The notes: generated by a model not told the origin, from the letters alone. A stretch of 64,000 nt of DNA from JAWKZG01 sp041396125 (GCA_041396125.1 JAWKZG010000002.1:248001-312000), one strand, 5' to 3'; numbered from the stretch's first letter, positions 45,082 through 54,683 are shown. Numbers and translations are program-made.

Positions 45082-47874
45082 CTAAGCGCCCGAAGCCGTC
45101 GTTTCGGCGTGTCTGGCGACCGGTTCAACCCGGGCTGCACAGAACTTGAACTCCGGAATTTTACCGAACGGATCCAGTTGCGGATTAGTGAGCATATTCG
45201 CGGCCGCTTCGGCATAACAGAATGGTATGAACAGCATGCCGTCCTGGATTGCATTATCAAGTTTGGCTTTCAGTTCAATGGCCCCGCGCCGGGTCACCAC
45301 CCGAATGGGATCGCCGGGCTGGATACCGAACTGTTCCAGCTGCCGCGCATTCAGACTGGCTACGGGTTCAGGCTCAATGGCATCCAGCACGCTGGCACGT
45401 CGGGTCATGGCCCCGGTATGCCAGTGTTCCAGCGCCCGACCGGTGGTGAGTACCAGTGGAAATTCGGCGTCCGGCAGTTCAGCCGGTGGCAGCACCGAAG
45501 CCGGAACCAGCTTGCCGCGCCCACTGGCAGTGGGAAACCGCTCCGCGAAGACGATTTCGTTGCCTGGTTTGTCGGGCGCATCACAGGGATAGGTGACCGA
45601 GTTTTCACGCTCCACGCGTTCCCAGCTGATGTTGTTCAATGACGGCATCACACTGGCCATCTCGGTGAATATCTCGGCCGGACCGCTGTAATTCCAGGGC
45701 AGGCCCAGGCGCTGAGCGAGCTGCTGGATGATCCACCAGTCCTGGCGGGCATCGCCGGGCATTTTTATCGCCGGGCGGCCCATCTGGACCTGCCGGTTGG
45801 TGTTGGTGACAGTGCCGGATTTTTCCGGCCAGGCCGAAGCCGGCAGCACCACGTCTGCGTAGCGCGCGGTTTCGGTGAGAAACAGATCCTGCACCACCAG
45901 ATGATCGAGTTTTGCCAGTGCCTCCCGGGCGTGCTGTACATCCGGGTCCGACATGGCCGGGTTTTCCCCCATGATGTACATGCCCCGGACTTCGCCGGCA
46001 TGAATGGCATCCATGATTTCCACCACAGTCAAACCGCGTTTCGGGTCCAGGCTGGCACCCCAGGCGTCTTCGAAGCGCTGGCGGATATTGGCATCGTCCA
46101 CCGCCTGATAATCCGGGAAAACCATCGGGATCAGACCAGCGTCGGATGCGCCCTGGACATTATTCTGTCCGCGCAGCGGGTGCAGACCTGTACCCGGGCG
46201 ACCGGTCTGCCCGGTAATCAGCGCCAGTGCAATGAGGCAACGGGCATTATCGGTGCCGTGGGTATGCTGGGAAACACCCATACCCCAGAAAATAATGGCT
46301 TTTTCGGCCCGGGCATAAGTATGCGCCACGGTGCGCAGGGTTTGGGCATCGATACCGCAGACCTCGCTCATGGCTTCCGGCGTGAAATCTTTGATATGGG
46401 TTTTCAGCGCTTCGAAGTTTTCCGTCATTGCTGCAACATACTGTTTGTCGTACAGCTCATCAGTGATGATCACATTGAGCAGTGCGTTCAGCATGGCCAC
46501 ATCAGCGCCTGGCTTGAACTGCAGCATATGGGTGGCATGGCGTTGCAGGGCCTGGCCGCGCGGGTCCATCACAATCAGGGTTTTGCCTGCTTTGGCCGCC
46601 TGTTTGAAATAGGTCGCAGCGACCGGGTGAGTCTCAGTCGGGTTGGCGCCAATAACGATGATGACATCGCTTTCCTCAACGGCCATAAACGGCGCTGTGA
46701 CTGCGCCGGAGCCGATGCCTTCCATCAGCGCGGCGACACTGGAGGCGTGGCAAAGCCGGGTGCAATGATCGACATTATTGGTGCCAAAACCGATACGCAC
46801 CAGTTTCTGGAACAAATAAGCTTCTTCGTTGCTGCCTTTGGCCGAGCCGAAACCAGCCAGTGCATCGGGGCCGGAAGTGTCACGGATCTGTGCCAGACCG
46901 CTGGCTGCACGTTCGAGTGCTTCTTCCCAGCTGGCGGTGCGGAAGTGGGTCCAGGGATTGGCCGGATCGATATCGGTATTGGCGTCTTTCGGGGCATCGT
47001 CCTTGCGGATCAGCGGTGTGGTCAGACGGTGCGGATGCTTGACGTAATCGAAGCCGAAACGGCCTTTGACGCACAAACGCTGCTCGTTGGAGGGGCCATT
47101 ACGGCCCTGTACCGCGACGATCTCGTTGTCTTTGACCTGATAGGTGAGCTGACAGCCGACACCGCAATAAGGGCAAATACTGTTGGTTTCGGTCAGCGGA
47201 TCGGTTTTGCCGACACCGTGTTCATCGACCAGGTTGGCTTCCATCAGGGCACCGGTAGGACAGGCCTGTACGCACTCGCCACAGGCGACGCAGGTGCTTT
47301 CGCCCATCGGGTCGTCGAAATCGAACACAATTTTGGCGTTATGGCCACGATAGGCCATGCCGATTACGTCATTGACCTGCACTTCGCGACAGGCGCGCAC
47401 GCACAGATTGCACTGGATGCAGGCATCCAGGTTGACCCGCATGGCTGGATGGCTGGCGTCCGGCGCAGGTTGCGAGCGTTTGGGAAAACGGCTGCTGTCG
47501 AGCGCCTGATAATCAGCCCAGTGCCATAATTTGGAATTGGGATCATGCGCGACCTCGCGGGCGGGCTGATCGGCCAGCAAGAGTTCCATGACCAGCTTCT
47601 GTGCGGCCTGTGCCCGCTCGTTCTGGCTGTGGACTTTCATGCCGGGTGCGGGTTTGCGGATACAAGAGGCTGCCAGAACCCGCTCACCTTCGATTTCCAC
47701 CATGCAGGCCCGGCAATTACCGTCCGCTCGATAGCCGGGTTCTGGCGCGTAGCATAAGTGCGGAATTTCACTCTGGTGGCGCTTGGCGGCCTGCCAGATA
47801 GTCTCGCCCGGATAGGCTTCGACTTCCTGCCCGTTCAGGGTGAATTTTATGGTTTCATGCGCAACGGCGTTCAT
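45082..47874 (-). CDS. fdhA: NAD-dependent formate dehydrogenase, catalytic alpha subunit
   Basis: A 930-residue molybdenum- or tungsten-bis-MGD enzyme subunit. N-terminal [2Fe-2S] ligands are in HLCYAPEPGYRADGNCRACM and ASCIRKP, two ferredoxin-type clusters in CIQCNLCVRACREVQ (about 152) and CVACGECVQACPTG (about 195), and the MGD-domain [4Fe-4S] in CPYCGVGCQLTYQV (about 234). The metal ligand is cysteine in NNVDHCTRLCHASSV (about 370), not selenocysteine, with the active-site histidine next to it. This layout is that of FdsA and of Methylobacterium FDH1 alpha. It oxidises formate in the cytoplasm and passes electrons to the NAD-reducing FdhB. Its start overlaps the fdhB stop by 4 bases (ATGA). 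Confidence 0.93.
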   Translation of the reverse strand: MNAVAHETIKFTLNGQEVEAYPGETIWQAAKRHQSEIPHLCYAPEPGYRADGNCRACMVEIEGERVLAASCIRKPAPGMKVHSQNERAQAAQKLVMELLLADQPAREVAHDPNSKLWHWADYQALDSSRFPKRSQPAPDASHPAMRVNLDACIQCNLCVRACREVQVNDVIGMAYRGHNAKIVFDFDDPMGESTCVACGECVQACPTGALMEANLVDEHGVGKTDPLTETNSICPYCGVGCQLTYQVKDNEIVAVQGRNGPSNEQRLCVKGRFGFDYVKHPHRLTTPLIRKDDAPKDANTDIDPANPWTHFRTASWEEALERAASGLAQIRDTSGPDALAGFGSAKGSNEEAYLFQKLVRIGFGTNNVDHCTRLCHASSVAALMEGIGSGAVTAPFMAVEESDVIIVIGANPTETHPVAATYFKQAAKAGKTLIVMDPRGQALQRHATHMLQFKPGADVAMLNALLNVIITDELYDKQYVAAMTENFEALKTHIKDFTPEAMSEVCGIDAQTLRTVAHTYARAEKAIIFWGMGVSQHTHGTDNARCLIALALITGQTGRPGTGLHPLRGQNNVQGASDAGLIPMVFPDYQAVDDANIRQRFEDAWGASLDPKRGLTVVEIMDAIHAGEVRGMYIMGENPAMSDPDVQHAREALAKLDHLVVQDLFLTETARYADVVLPASAWPEKSGTVTNTNRQVQMGRPAIKMPGDARQDWWIIQQLAQRLGLPWNYSGPAEIFTEMASVMPSLNNISWERVERENSVTYPCDAPDKPGNEIVFAERFPTASGRGKLVPASVLPPAELPDAEFPLVLTTGRALEHWHTGAMTRRASVLDAIEPEPVASLNARQLEQFGIQPGDPIRVVTRRGAIELKAKLDNAIQDGMLFIPFCYAEAAANMLTNPQLDPFGKIPEFKFCAARVEPVARHAETTASGA

Positions 47875-49574
47875 GCCATATCCTCCGGAAAATATTTGAT
47901 GACCGACAGCAGGGGATTGGGTGCCGCTTGTCCCAGGCCGCAGATTGAGGCATCCCGCATGACCTGGCTGAGTTCCTGCAGCAGCGGTACATCCCAGTGT
48001 TCAGTCTGCATCAATTTGACCGCTTTTTCGGTGCCGACCCGGCAGGGCGTGCACTGGCCGCAGGATTCGTCTTCGAAAAAGCGCATCAGATTCAGCGCCA
48101 CATCTTTCATATTGTCATGGTCTGACAGAATCACCACCGCGTGCGAGCCGACGAAGCTGCCGTGTTTTTCCAGCTGGCCGAACTCCAGCGGCAGGTTGCC
48201 CATACTGGCAGGCAGAATACCGCCTGACGCACCGCCGGGCAGATAGCCCTTGAAGTGATGCCCAGCCAGCATGCCGCCGCAGTATTCGTCGATCAGCTCC
48301 TGTACGGTGATGCCAGCCGGGGCGAGCTTGACCCCCGGTTCTTTGACCCGACCGGAGACGGAGTAACTGCGCAGGCCCTTGCCGCCATTACGGCCCTGCT
48401 GGACAAACCACTCGTGGCCGCGCCGGATGATATCCGGGATCCAGAACAGGGTTTCAACGTTCTGCACCAGGGTGGGGCGCCCGAAAATGCCGATTTCAGC
48501 CACATAGGGCGGGCGATGGCGGGGCAGACCGCGTTTGCCTTCAATTGATTCGAGCATGGCGGATTCTTCACCGCAGATATAGGCCCCGGCGCCGCGCCGC
48601 AGCTCGATGTTGACATGCGGGCTGAGTCCAGCCTGTTGCAGCTGTTCGATCTCGCGCAGCAGCACTTCCCGCGCCGCCGGATATTCGTCGCGCAGATAGA
48701 TATAAACCGTTTCGGCTTCCACTACCCAGGCGGCAATCAGCATGCCTTCCAGGAATTGATGCGGTTTTTGCTCCAGATAAAAACGGTCCTTGAAGGTGCC
48801 CGGTTCGCCTTCGTCAGCGTTGACCGCCATCAGCCGGGGGCCACGATAACCGCGCACAAACTGCCATTTTTTACCAGTTGGAAAACCTGCCCCGCCCAGA
48901 CCGCGCAGCGAGGAATCCAGCATGGTCTGAATCAGATCATCGCGCTGGGTGGTATTGTCCAGGCAGCTCTGCAGGGTGCTGTAGCCGCCTTCGGCACGAT
49001 ATGCATCCAGTGCCTGATAAGCCGGCAGCACAGGATGGATGTGTTTATTGGTGACCGCGTCGCTGATACTGGCGACACTGGCATGATCGACATGCCGATG
49101 CCCGACTTCGGCAACCGGTGCCATATCACAGCGGCCCATGCAGGGCGCACGCAGGACGCGAACTTTATCGCCCAGTGCAGCCGGCAGTTGCTCGAGCAGT
49201 TCGCGGGCACCATTGAGTTCGCAGCTAAGACTGTCGCAGACCCGCACCGTGAGCGTCTCGATTGGCTGGGATTCATCCAGCACGACATCGAAATGCGCGT
49301 AAAAGGTTGCGACTTCATAGACTTCTGTCAGGGCCAGGCGCATTTCCTGAGCCAACGCGGCCAGATGATCTGCGCCTAAATAGCCGTATTTATCTTGTAG
49401 CAGGTGTAAATATTCGATTAATAAATCACGCCGCCGTGGTCGCTCGCCAAGTAGCGCCTGCACATCGGATAACGCTTGTTGACTGGCTTGCCGGCCTTTG
49501 GGTTGGTACTGCTTGCGACGCCGGCCGGAGCCAGGGTGTAGACGGCGTTGCGTCGGGAAAGTGGCCTCACTCAT
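47871..49574 (-). CDS. fdhB: NAD-dependent formate dehydrogenase, fused NuoE-NuoF-type beta subunit
   Basis: A 567-residue diaphorase subunit. Residues about 40-165 resemble NuoE/FdsG, with [2Fe-2S] ligands in VRVCDSLSCELNG and LRAPCMGRCDMAP. Residues about 180-560 resemble NuoF/FdsB: the NADH site GLRGLGGAGFPTGKKW, FMN/NAD region VNADEGEPGTFKDRF, GAGAYICGEESAMLESIEGKRG (by parts) and the [4Fe-4S] motif SCGQCTPCRVGTEK with its distal cysteine in SICGLGQ. The fusion of both modules in one chain matches the two-subunit FDH1 of Methylobacterium rather than the separate FdsG/FdsB of Cupriavidus. The ATG at 49574 is preferred to the TTG 12 bases upstream. It yields NADH from formate electrons. Confidence 0.92.
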   Translation of the reverse strand: MSEATFPTQRRLHPGSGRRRKQYQPKGRQASQQALSDVQALLGERPRRRDLLIEYLHLLQDKYGYLGADHLAALAQEMRLALTEVYEVATFYAHFDVVLDESQPIETLTVRVCDSLSCELNGARELLEQLPAALGDKVRVLRAPCMGRCDMAPVAEVGHRHVDHASVASISDAVTNKHIHPVLPAYQALDAYRAEGGYSTLQSCLDNTTQRDDLIQTMLDSSLRGLGGAGFPTGKKWQFVRGYRGPRLMAVNADEGEPGTFKDRFYLEQKPHQFLEGMLIAAWVVEAETVYIYLRDEYPAAREVLLREIEQLQQAGLSPHVNIELRRGAGAYICGEESAMLESIEGKRGLPRHRPPYVAEIGIFGRPTLVQNVETLFWIPDIIRRGHEWFVQQGRNGGKGLRSYSVSGRVKEPGVKLAPAGITVQELIDEYCGGMLAGHHFKGYLPGGASGGILPASMGNLPLEFGQLEKHGSFVGSHAVVILSDHDNMKDVALNLMRFFEDESCGQCTPCRVGTEKAVKLMQTEHWDVPLLQELSQVMRDASICGLGQAAPNPLLSVIKYFPEDMA

Positions 49575-49625
49575 AACAAAATCCAATCACTCAATTCTTC
49601 GTTAAATAATGTCGTGATGAGCACC

Positions 49626-50469
49626 TTAGTGCGCCATCAATACAGAGATATCAGCATAGCGCATCAGATGCTGGGTCACGCCGCCAAACAGTAACTGGCT
49701 GGCGCGCATGCGGTTATAGGCACCAATGACCATTAAATCGGCCTGTATGCTGTGAGCCTGCTCCAGCAGGGTGGCACCGACATTATGACCGCTGCGGCTA
49801 AACAGCAGGAGTTTGGCGTTGATATCGTGCCAGGCCAGATATTCCTGCAAGGTTTCACAGCTCTGTTGGCTGCGTTGCGAGCCCAGAATGGTTACTGTCT
49901 CCGCCCGTACCAGCAGCGGCATAGCGCTACTGACAGCCTGACTGGCTTCGGCGCTGCCGTTCCAGCCGATAGTAATATGCTGGCCGACGGTGTCCTGGGC
50001 TTCGGGCGGTGCCATTAAAATAGGCCGCTTGGCGCGCAGCAGTACGGTTTCCAGCATACTGGCGCGGCGTTCTTCGCCCGGTCGCTGCAGCAGGATTAAA
50101 TCATTCAGACGGCTGCGTTCCAGCAAGGTTTCATCTTCACCTTCGCGCCATGATGCGGTCACACCCTGCCTGGGTTGGGTTGGTCCATCGACCAGTGGAC
50201 TAGCATTTTCCTGGCAGAATTCGTCAAACCGGTGGCGAATTTCTGCCGCGCGATCATCTTCCTGATGTTCGATGACATCGGTAATGGTTTTGCGGAATTT
50301 GATTGGATGACAGCGAGCCGAACACGAAGGGTACCGCATCATCGGGGTCGCGCCTTAATAACAGCAGTTCGATATGGGCATCGAACTGCCGGGCAAGGGC
50401 CAGGCCGGTGGCCAGTACCCGGCGGGTAATTTCTGCGGCATCGCGCGGCACCAAAATGGTCTTGATCAT
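49626..50469 (-). CDS. Tandem universal stress protein (UspA family), one frameshift
   Basis: About 280 residues in two Usp domains. The N-terminal part MIKTILVPRDAAEITRRVLATGLALARQFDAHIELLLLRRD (by parts) ends in a frame break near 50300; the second frame continues TITDVIEHQEDDRAAEIRHRF, LILLQRPGEE, ITIGWNGSAEASQAV and the ATP-binding loop MVIGAYNRMRASQLLFGGVTQHLMRYADISVLMAH (G-x2-G-x9-G type with GGVT). UspA proteins help in stress survival; many are expressed with anaerobic or C1 enzymes. Here the gene sits between fhs and the formate dehydrogenase pair, so it is probably induced with them. Confidence 0.8.
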
Positions 50470-50614
50470 TAAACGTCCTCCTATGAATCTGTCTCAAAAA
50501 GCCTATCCTGACGCTTTTTGAAATCGAAAACAAAAAATATCAAGCTTTTCGTTTTCACCGGACATCGGTGCCCTGCGGGTCATGCATTCGCCGGGTAAGG
50601 AGCCGAATAAAGCC

Positions 50615-50660
50615 GGATAAGGACAAGTACCTTATCCGCGGCTGTCAGTAACGACAGCCG
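50615..50660. terminator. Two tandem perfect hairpins after fhs
   Basis: GGATAAGG/CCTTATCC (50615-50622 with 50630-50637) and CGGCTGTC/GACAGCCG (50639-50646 with 50653-50660) are both perfect 8-bp stems with 6-7 base loops, 45-90 bases after the fhs stop on the minus strand. Neither has a T-tract, so they may stabilise mRNA ends or reduce read-through to uspA and fdh. Confidence 0.45.
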
Positions 50661-50704
50661 TAACGGTTGTGCGCCTGACGCTGCGCTGCCTGGAAAAAAC
50701 GGGT

Positions 50705-52381
50705 TTAAAACAAACCTTCGATCTGTCCCTGCTCGTTCAGGCGGATATGGTTTGCAGCAGGTACCCGGGGTAAGCCCGGCATGGTCATGATTTCGCCGCA
50801 GACTACGACAACAAATTCCGCCCCGGCTGAGAGTCGCACTTCGCGAATCGGTACCACATGGCCGCTGGGTGCGCCTTTCAGATTGGGATCAGTGGAAAAA
50901 CTATACTGGGTTTTTGCCATGCAGACCGGGAAATGCCCGTAATCTTTCTGAAACCCGGCGATCCGGTCCCGCACGGCTTTATCGGCGACGATATCGTCAG
51001 CATGGTACAGCTTGGTCGCAATGGTCTTGATTTTGTCCCACAGAGGCATATCGTCATTATAGAGCGGTGCGAAATTGGCGGAGTCGGAGTCGCACAACCG
51101 TACTACTTCGTTGGCCAGCTCTTCGGTGCCGGCACCGCCGTTGGCCCAGTGCGAGCACAGAATCGCTTTGGCACCTTGCTGTGCGGTGATTTCCCGTACT
51201 GCATCGATCTCAGCCTGGGTATCGTAGATGAACTGATTGATTGCCACGACTACCGGTACGCCAAAGGTTTTGACGTTGCGCAGATGGCGTTGCAGATTGA
51301 CCGCACCCTTGCGGACCGCCTCGACATTTTCCTCTTTCAGATCGTCTTTACCGACCCCGCCGTGCATTTTAAGCGCCCGGATAGTGGCAACAATCACCGC
51401 CGCCGAAGGCTTGAGGTCGGCTTTGCGGCATTTGATATCGAAAAACTTCTCGGCCCCCAGGTCGGCCCCGAAACCGGCTTCGGTGACCACATAGTCGGCC
51501 AGTTTCAGCGCTGTTTTGGTCGCGATAACCGAGTTGCAGCCGTGGGCGATATTGGCGAACGGGCCGCCGTGCACAAAAGCCGGGTTGTTTTCCAGGGTTT
51601 GCACCAGATTCGGCATGAACGCGTCTTTCAGTAATACTGTCATGGCGCCGTCAGCGTTCAGGTCGCGGGCGGTGACCGGTTTACGCTCGCGGGTGTAGCC
51701 GACAACAATATTACCCAGGCGTTTTTCCAGATCCTGCATGTCACGTGACAAGCAGAAAATCGCCATGACCTCCGAAGCGACAGTAATATCGAAACCGTCT
51801 TCACGCGGGTAACCATTGCCCAGCCGGCCCAGCGAGATGACCAGATTCCGCAAGGCGCGATCGTTCATATCGACGACCCGGCGCCACTGTATCCGGCGTA
51901 CATCGATACCGAGCTCATTGCCCCAGTTAATGTGGTTGTCGACCATCGCCGAAAGCAGGTTATGGGCCGAGCCGATAGCGTGAAAATCGCCCGTGAAATG
52001 CAGGTTGATGTCTTCCATCGGCACGACTTGTGCATAACCGCCGCCTGCTGCGCCGCCTTTCATGCCGAAACACGGTCCCAGGCTGGGTTCACGCAAACAC
52101 ATGACGGCTTTCTTGCCAATCCGGTTCAGGCCGTCGCCCAACCCTACGGTGGTGGTGGTTTTACCTTCGCCGGCCGGGGTCGGCGTGATCGCGGTGACCA
52201 GAATGAGTTTGCCGTCGGGGCGATCAGCCAGCGAGTCGATGAACTCGTAGCTGATTTTGGCTTTGGTATGGCCGTAGGGCAGTAATGATTCGTATGGAAT
52301 GTCCAGTTTAGCGCCGATTTCGGCAATCGGCTGCATGGTAGCGGCGCGGGCAATTTCAATATCGCTTTTTACATCGGTCAT
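50705..52381 (-). CDS. fhs: Formate-tetrahydrofolate ligase
   Basis: A 558-residue enzyme that makes 10-formyl-THF from formate, THF and ATP. The P-loop TPTPAGEGKTTTTVGLGDGL (about residues 66-85), REPSLGPCFGMKGGAAGGGYAQVVPMEDINLHFTGD (by parts), FAVHGGPFANIAHGCNS-like VHGGPFANIAHGCNSV and KTQYSFSTDP mark the family without gaps. The ATG at 52381 (MTDVKSD) is used because GGAG lies 8 bases upstream; the longer frame is not credible. It provides the entry of formate into C1-THF metabolism in the serine cycle. It lies after the formyltransferase-like gene by 61 bases, in an operon of formyl-CoA genes. Confidence 0.95.
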   Translation of the reverse strand: MTDVKSDIEIARAATMQPIAEIGAKLDIPYESLLPYGHTKAKISYEFIDSLADRPDGKLILVTAITPTPAGEGKTTTTVGLGDGLNRIGKKAVMCLREPSLGPCFGMKGGAAGGGYAQVVPMEDINLHFTGDFHAIGSAHNLLSAMVDNHINWGNELGIDVRRIQWRRVVDMNDRALRNLVISLGRLGNGYPREDGFDITVASEVMAIFCLSRDMQDLEKRLGNIVVGYTRERKPVTARDLNADGAMTVLLKDAFMPNLVQTLENNPAFVHGGPFANIAHGCNSVIATKTALKLADYVVTEAGFGADLGAEKFFDIKCRKADLKPSAAVIVATIRALKMHGGVGKDDLKEENVEAVRKGAVNLQRHLRNVKTFGVPVVVAINQFIYDTQAEIDAVREITAQQGAKAILCSHWANGGAGTEELANEVVRLCDSDSANFAPLYNDDMPLWDKIKTIATKLYHADDIVADKAVRDRIAGFQKDYGHFPVCMAKTQYSFSTDPNLKGAPSGHVVPIREVRLSAGAEFVVVVCGEIMTMPGLPRVPAANHIRLNEQGQIEGLF

Positions 52382-52442
52382 AGATATTCTCCAGGGCTCC
52401 TGCGGACTTAGTGCGATTGGTGGGTGGGAACTGGGGGCGAAT

Positions 52443-53366
52443 CTAGCCGAGTTTATCCCCGACACTCAAGCCGCTTTTGGCGGCAAATTCGCTTGCAGCA
52501 ATCTTCTTGTCGCCTTCAGGACGAACCCGTTTAATCAGCACCTGCCCCTCTTGCGTGGCAACGCGAATGCCGTTGTCGTCAATGGCCAGGACGGTGCCAG
52601 GTGCGTCGCCGGATTCGCCAGACTCCGAGGGCAGGGCGCTGTCGAAGATTTTCAGGGTCTGGTCCTGGTAGCGAGTCCAGGCGCCGGGTTGCGGATTGGT
52701 GCCGCGAATCAGGTTGTACACCTGTTGTGCAGGTTTATTCCAGTCGATCTGGGCGTCCTCGGCACGACACCAGCCTTCGTAGCTGCCAGCTTCCGGATCT
52801 TGCGGGATTTTCGGGGCATTACCCGCTTTGACCAGATCAACCGCTTCCAGCATGGCCGCAACGCCGAGCGGAAACAATGAGTCGAAATACAGACTGCCCA
52901 GCGTGTCGTCCGGGCCGATCTCGACTTCTTTTTGCAGCAATATGGGGCCGGTATCCAGACCGTTGTCAGGCCAGAAAATGCTCAGTCCGGTTTTTTTCTT
53001 GCCGAAAATAATCGGCCAGTTGATGGAACTCGGGCCTTTGTGATCCGGCAGCAGTGACGGGTGATATTGGATCGTACCGTGGGTCGGAATATGCAAGGCT
53101 TCCTCCGGCACGAACAAGGTCACATACGCCATCACGCCAATATCCGGCTGCAGACTGCGGATCTGTTCCCAGACCTCGGGTTTTCTGAATGATTTGGGCT
53201 GAAACAGCGGCAGCCCCTGCTCCAGAGCGTAGGTTTTGAGTGGATCGACCGGCCGACCTTCTTTATCAGGCCCGCAGTAGACCCCGACAACATTGTCGCC
53301 ACGCTCGAGCAAAGCTTGCAAAACAGCCTGGCCAAATGCTTGCTGACCATTAAAAATAATGCGCAT
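52443..53366 (-). CDS. Stand-alone 10-formyl-THF hydrolase/formyltransferase-type protein
   Basis: A 307-residue protein with the formyltransferase fold (residues 1-200) and a C-terminal OB-like domain (about 205-307). It matches the N-terminal domain of 10-formyl-THF dehydrogenase (ALDH1L) more than methionyl-tRNA formyltransferase: IFNGQQAFGQAVLQALLERG, GTIQYHPSLLPDHKGPSSINW with H102, and IFWPDNGLDTGPILLQ with D138, plus YEGWCRAEDAQIDWNKPAQQVYNLIRGTNPQPGAW (by parts). H102 and D138 correspond to the catalytic pair. It lacks the carrier and aldehyde dehydrogenase domains. Between frc and fhs it may hydrolyse 10-formyl-THF or shift formyl groups between CoA and THF; the second idea is inference. 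Confidence 0.78.
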   Translation of the reverse strand: MRIIFNGQQAFGQAVLQALLERGDNVVGVYCGPDKEGRPVDPLKTYALEQGLPLFQPKSFRKPEVWEQIRSLQPDIGVMAYVTLFVPEEALHIPTHGTIQYHPSLLPDHKGPSSINWPIIFGKKKTGLSIFWPDNGLDTGPILLQKEVEIGPDDTLGSLYFDSLFPLGVAAMLEAVDLVKAGNAPKIPQDPEAGSYEGWCRAEDAQIDWNKPAQQVYNLIRGTNPQPGAWTRYQDQTLKIFDSALPSESGESGDAPGTVLAIDDNGIRVATQEGQVLIKRVRPEGDKKIAASEFAAKSGLSVGDKLG

Positions 53367-53410
53367 GAATCTCCTCCTGTTGTGACTTGATACTGCCGCA
53401 GCGGCGCGGT

Positions 53411-54652
53411 TTACACCGCGCCTGCCTCTTTGGCCGCTTTGATATCGGGTTCGGCAAAACCGATTTCCTGCAGGATTTCGTCGGTATGCTCACCCAGCAA
53501 TGGCGAGCGCTTGACCTCAGCCGGCGAGTCCGACAATTTGATCGGGTTGCCGACAGACAGGTATTTACCCCGGGTGGGGTGATCCACCTCGACCACCGTG
53601 CCGGTTTTGCGCAACGAGGGTTCTTCGGCCAGTTCTTTCATGGACAGCACCGGTCCACAGGGCACGTTTAAAGGATTGAGGATGTCCATGACCTCGAATT
53701 TGGTTTTGGTCATCGTCCATTTTTCAATTTCAGCGAAGACTTTATCAAGTTTGGGCAGGCGTGCTTCCGGCGTGTTCCACTCGGGGTCCTCGAGCCAGTC
53801 CTCATGGCCGATAGCTTTAGCCAGGGCCGGAAACGCTGCCGCCTGGGTGATAACGTAGGTGTAGGCATTGGGGTCGTGTTCCCAGCCTTTGCAGCGGACG
53901 ATCCAGCCCGGCTGGCCACCCCCTGACGCATTGCCTGCACGCGGTGTAGCTTCGCCGAATTCGCCATTGGGATACTGCGGATACTCTTTCAGCGGGCCGT
54001 GTTGCAGGCGTTGCTGATCGCGCAGTTTGACCCGGCACAAGTTCAGCACGCCGTCCTGCATGGCGCAGCTGACTCGTTGGCCGCGGCCGCTCTGGGTGCG
54101 CTGGTACAGAGCGGTAACGATACCCAGGGCCAGATGCAAACCGGTGCCCGAATCACCAATCTGGGCACCCGTGACGGTCGGGGGACCGTCATCAAAACCG
54201 GTGGTACTGGCGGCACCGCCCGTGCACTGGGCGACATTTTCGTACACTTTGCAATCTTCATACGGGCCGGGGCCGAAGCCTTTAACGGACGCATAAATCA
54301 TGCGCGGGTTGAGCTCCTGGATACGCTCCCAGCTGAACCCCATGCGATCCAGCGCGCCCGGTGCGAAATTTTCCACCATGACATCGCAATGTTTAATCAA
54401 CCGCTCGAAAATCTGCCGCCCGGTTTCTGATTTGGTGTTCAGCGTGAGGCTGCGTTTATTGTGATTCAGCATTGTGAAATACAGGCTGTCGACATCGGGG
54501 ATGTCGCGCAGCTGACCACGCGTTGCATCACCGACGCCGGGCCGCTCGATTTTGATGACATCGGCTCCGAACCAGGCCAGTAACTGGGTGCAGGTAGGGC
54601 CGGACTGCACGTGCGTCATATCCAGTATTTTGATGCCTTCTAATGCTTTCAT
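53411..54652 (-). CDS. frc: Formyl-CoA:oxalate CoA-transferase (Frc)
   Basis: A 413-residue class III CoA-transferase. The catalytic aspartate is D167 in TGAQIGDSGTG; the glycine loop is AGNASGGGQPGW. Long stretches agree with the Oxalobacter enzyme, such as DSLYFTMLNHNKRSL, VMVENFAPGALDRMGF, KVYENVAQCTGGAASTTGF, VPCGPVLSMKELAEEPSL and LLGEHTDEIL. The position of Trp48 in Oxalobacter Frc is Gln47 here, as in E. coli YfdW. It moves CoA from formyl-CoA to oxalate, giving oxalyl-CoA and formate, but relatives use other acids. It follows the ThDP enzyme gene by 31 bases. Confidence 0.9.
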   Translation of the reverse strand: MKALEGIKILDMTHVQSGPTCTQLLAWFGADVIKIERPGVGDATRGQLRDIPDVDSLYFTMLNHNKRSLTLNTKSETGRQIFERLIKHCDVMVENFAPGALDRMGFSWERIQELNPRMIYASVKGFGPGPYEDCKVYENVAQCTGGAASTTGFDDGPPTVTGAQIGDSGTGLHLALGIVTALYQRTQSGRGQRVSCAMQDGVLNLCRVKLRDQQRLQHGPLKEYPQYPNGEFGEATPRAGNASGGGQPGWIVRCKGWEHDPNAYTYVITQAAAFPALAKAIGHEDWLEDPEWNTPEARLPKLDKVFAEIEKWTMTKTKFEVMDILNPLNVPCGPVLSMKELAEEPSLRKTGTVVEVDHPTRGKYLSVGNPIKLSDSPAEVKRSPLLGEHTDEILQEIGFAEPDIKAAKEAGAV

Positions 54653-54683
54653 GAATCGTATCGCCTATCGTTAAATCAAAAGG

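Noticed and set aside
45901..47529. A 542-codon plus-strand frame antisense to fdhA.
   Set aside because: It is the complement of a conserved, motif-complete gene, has no ribosome-binding site, and its translation is His/Gly/Gln-rich without family features.
45082..47874. Selenocysteine formate dehydrogenase.
   Set aside because: The frame is open with Cys at the metal-ligand position (VDHCTRLC) and has no in-frame TGA.
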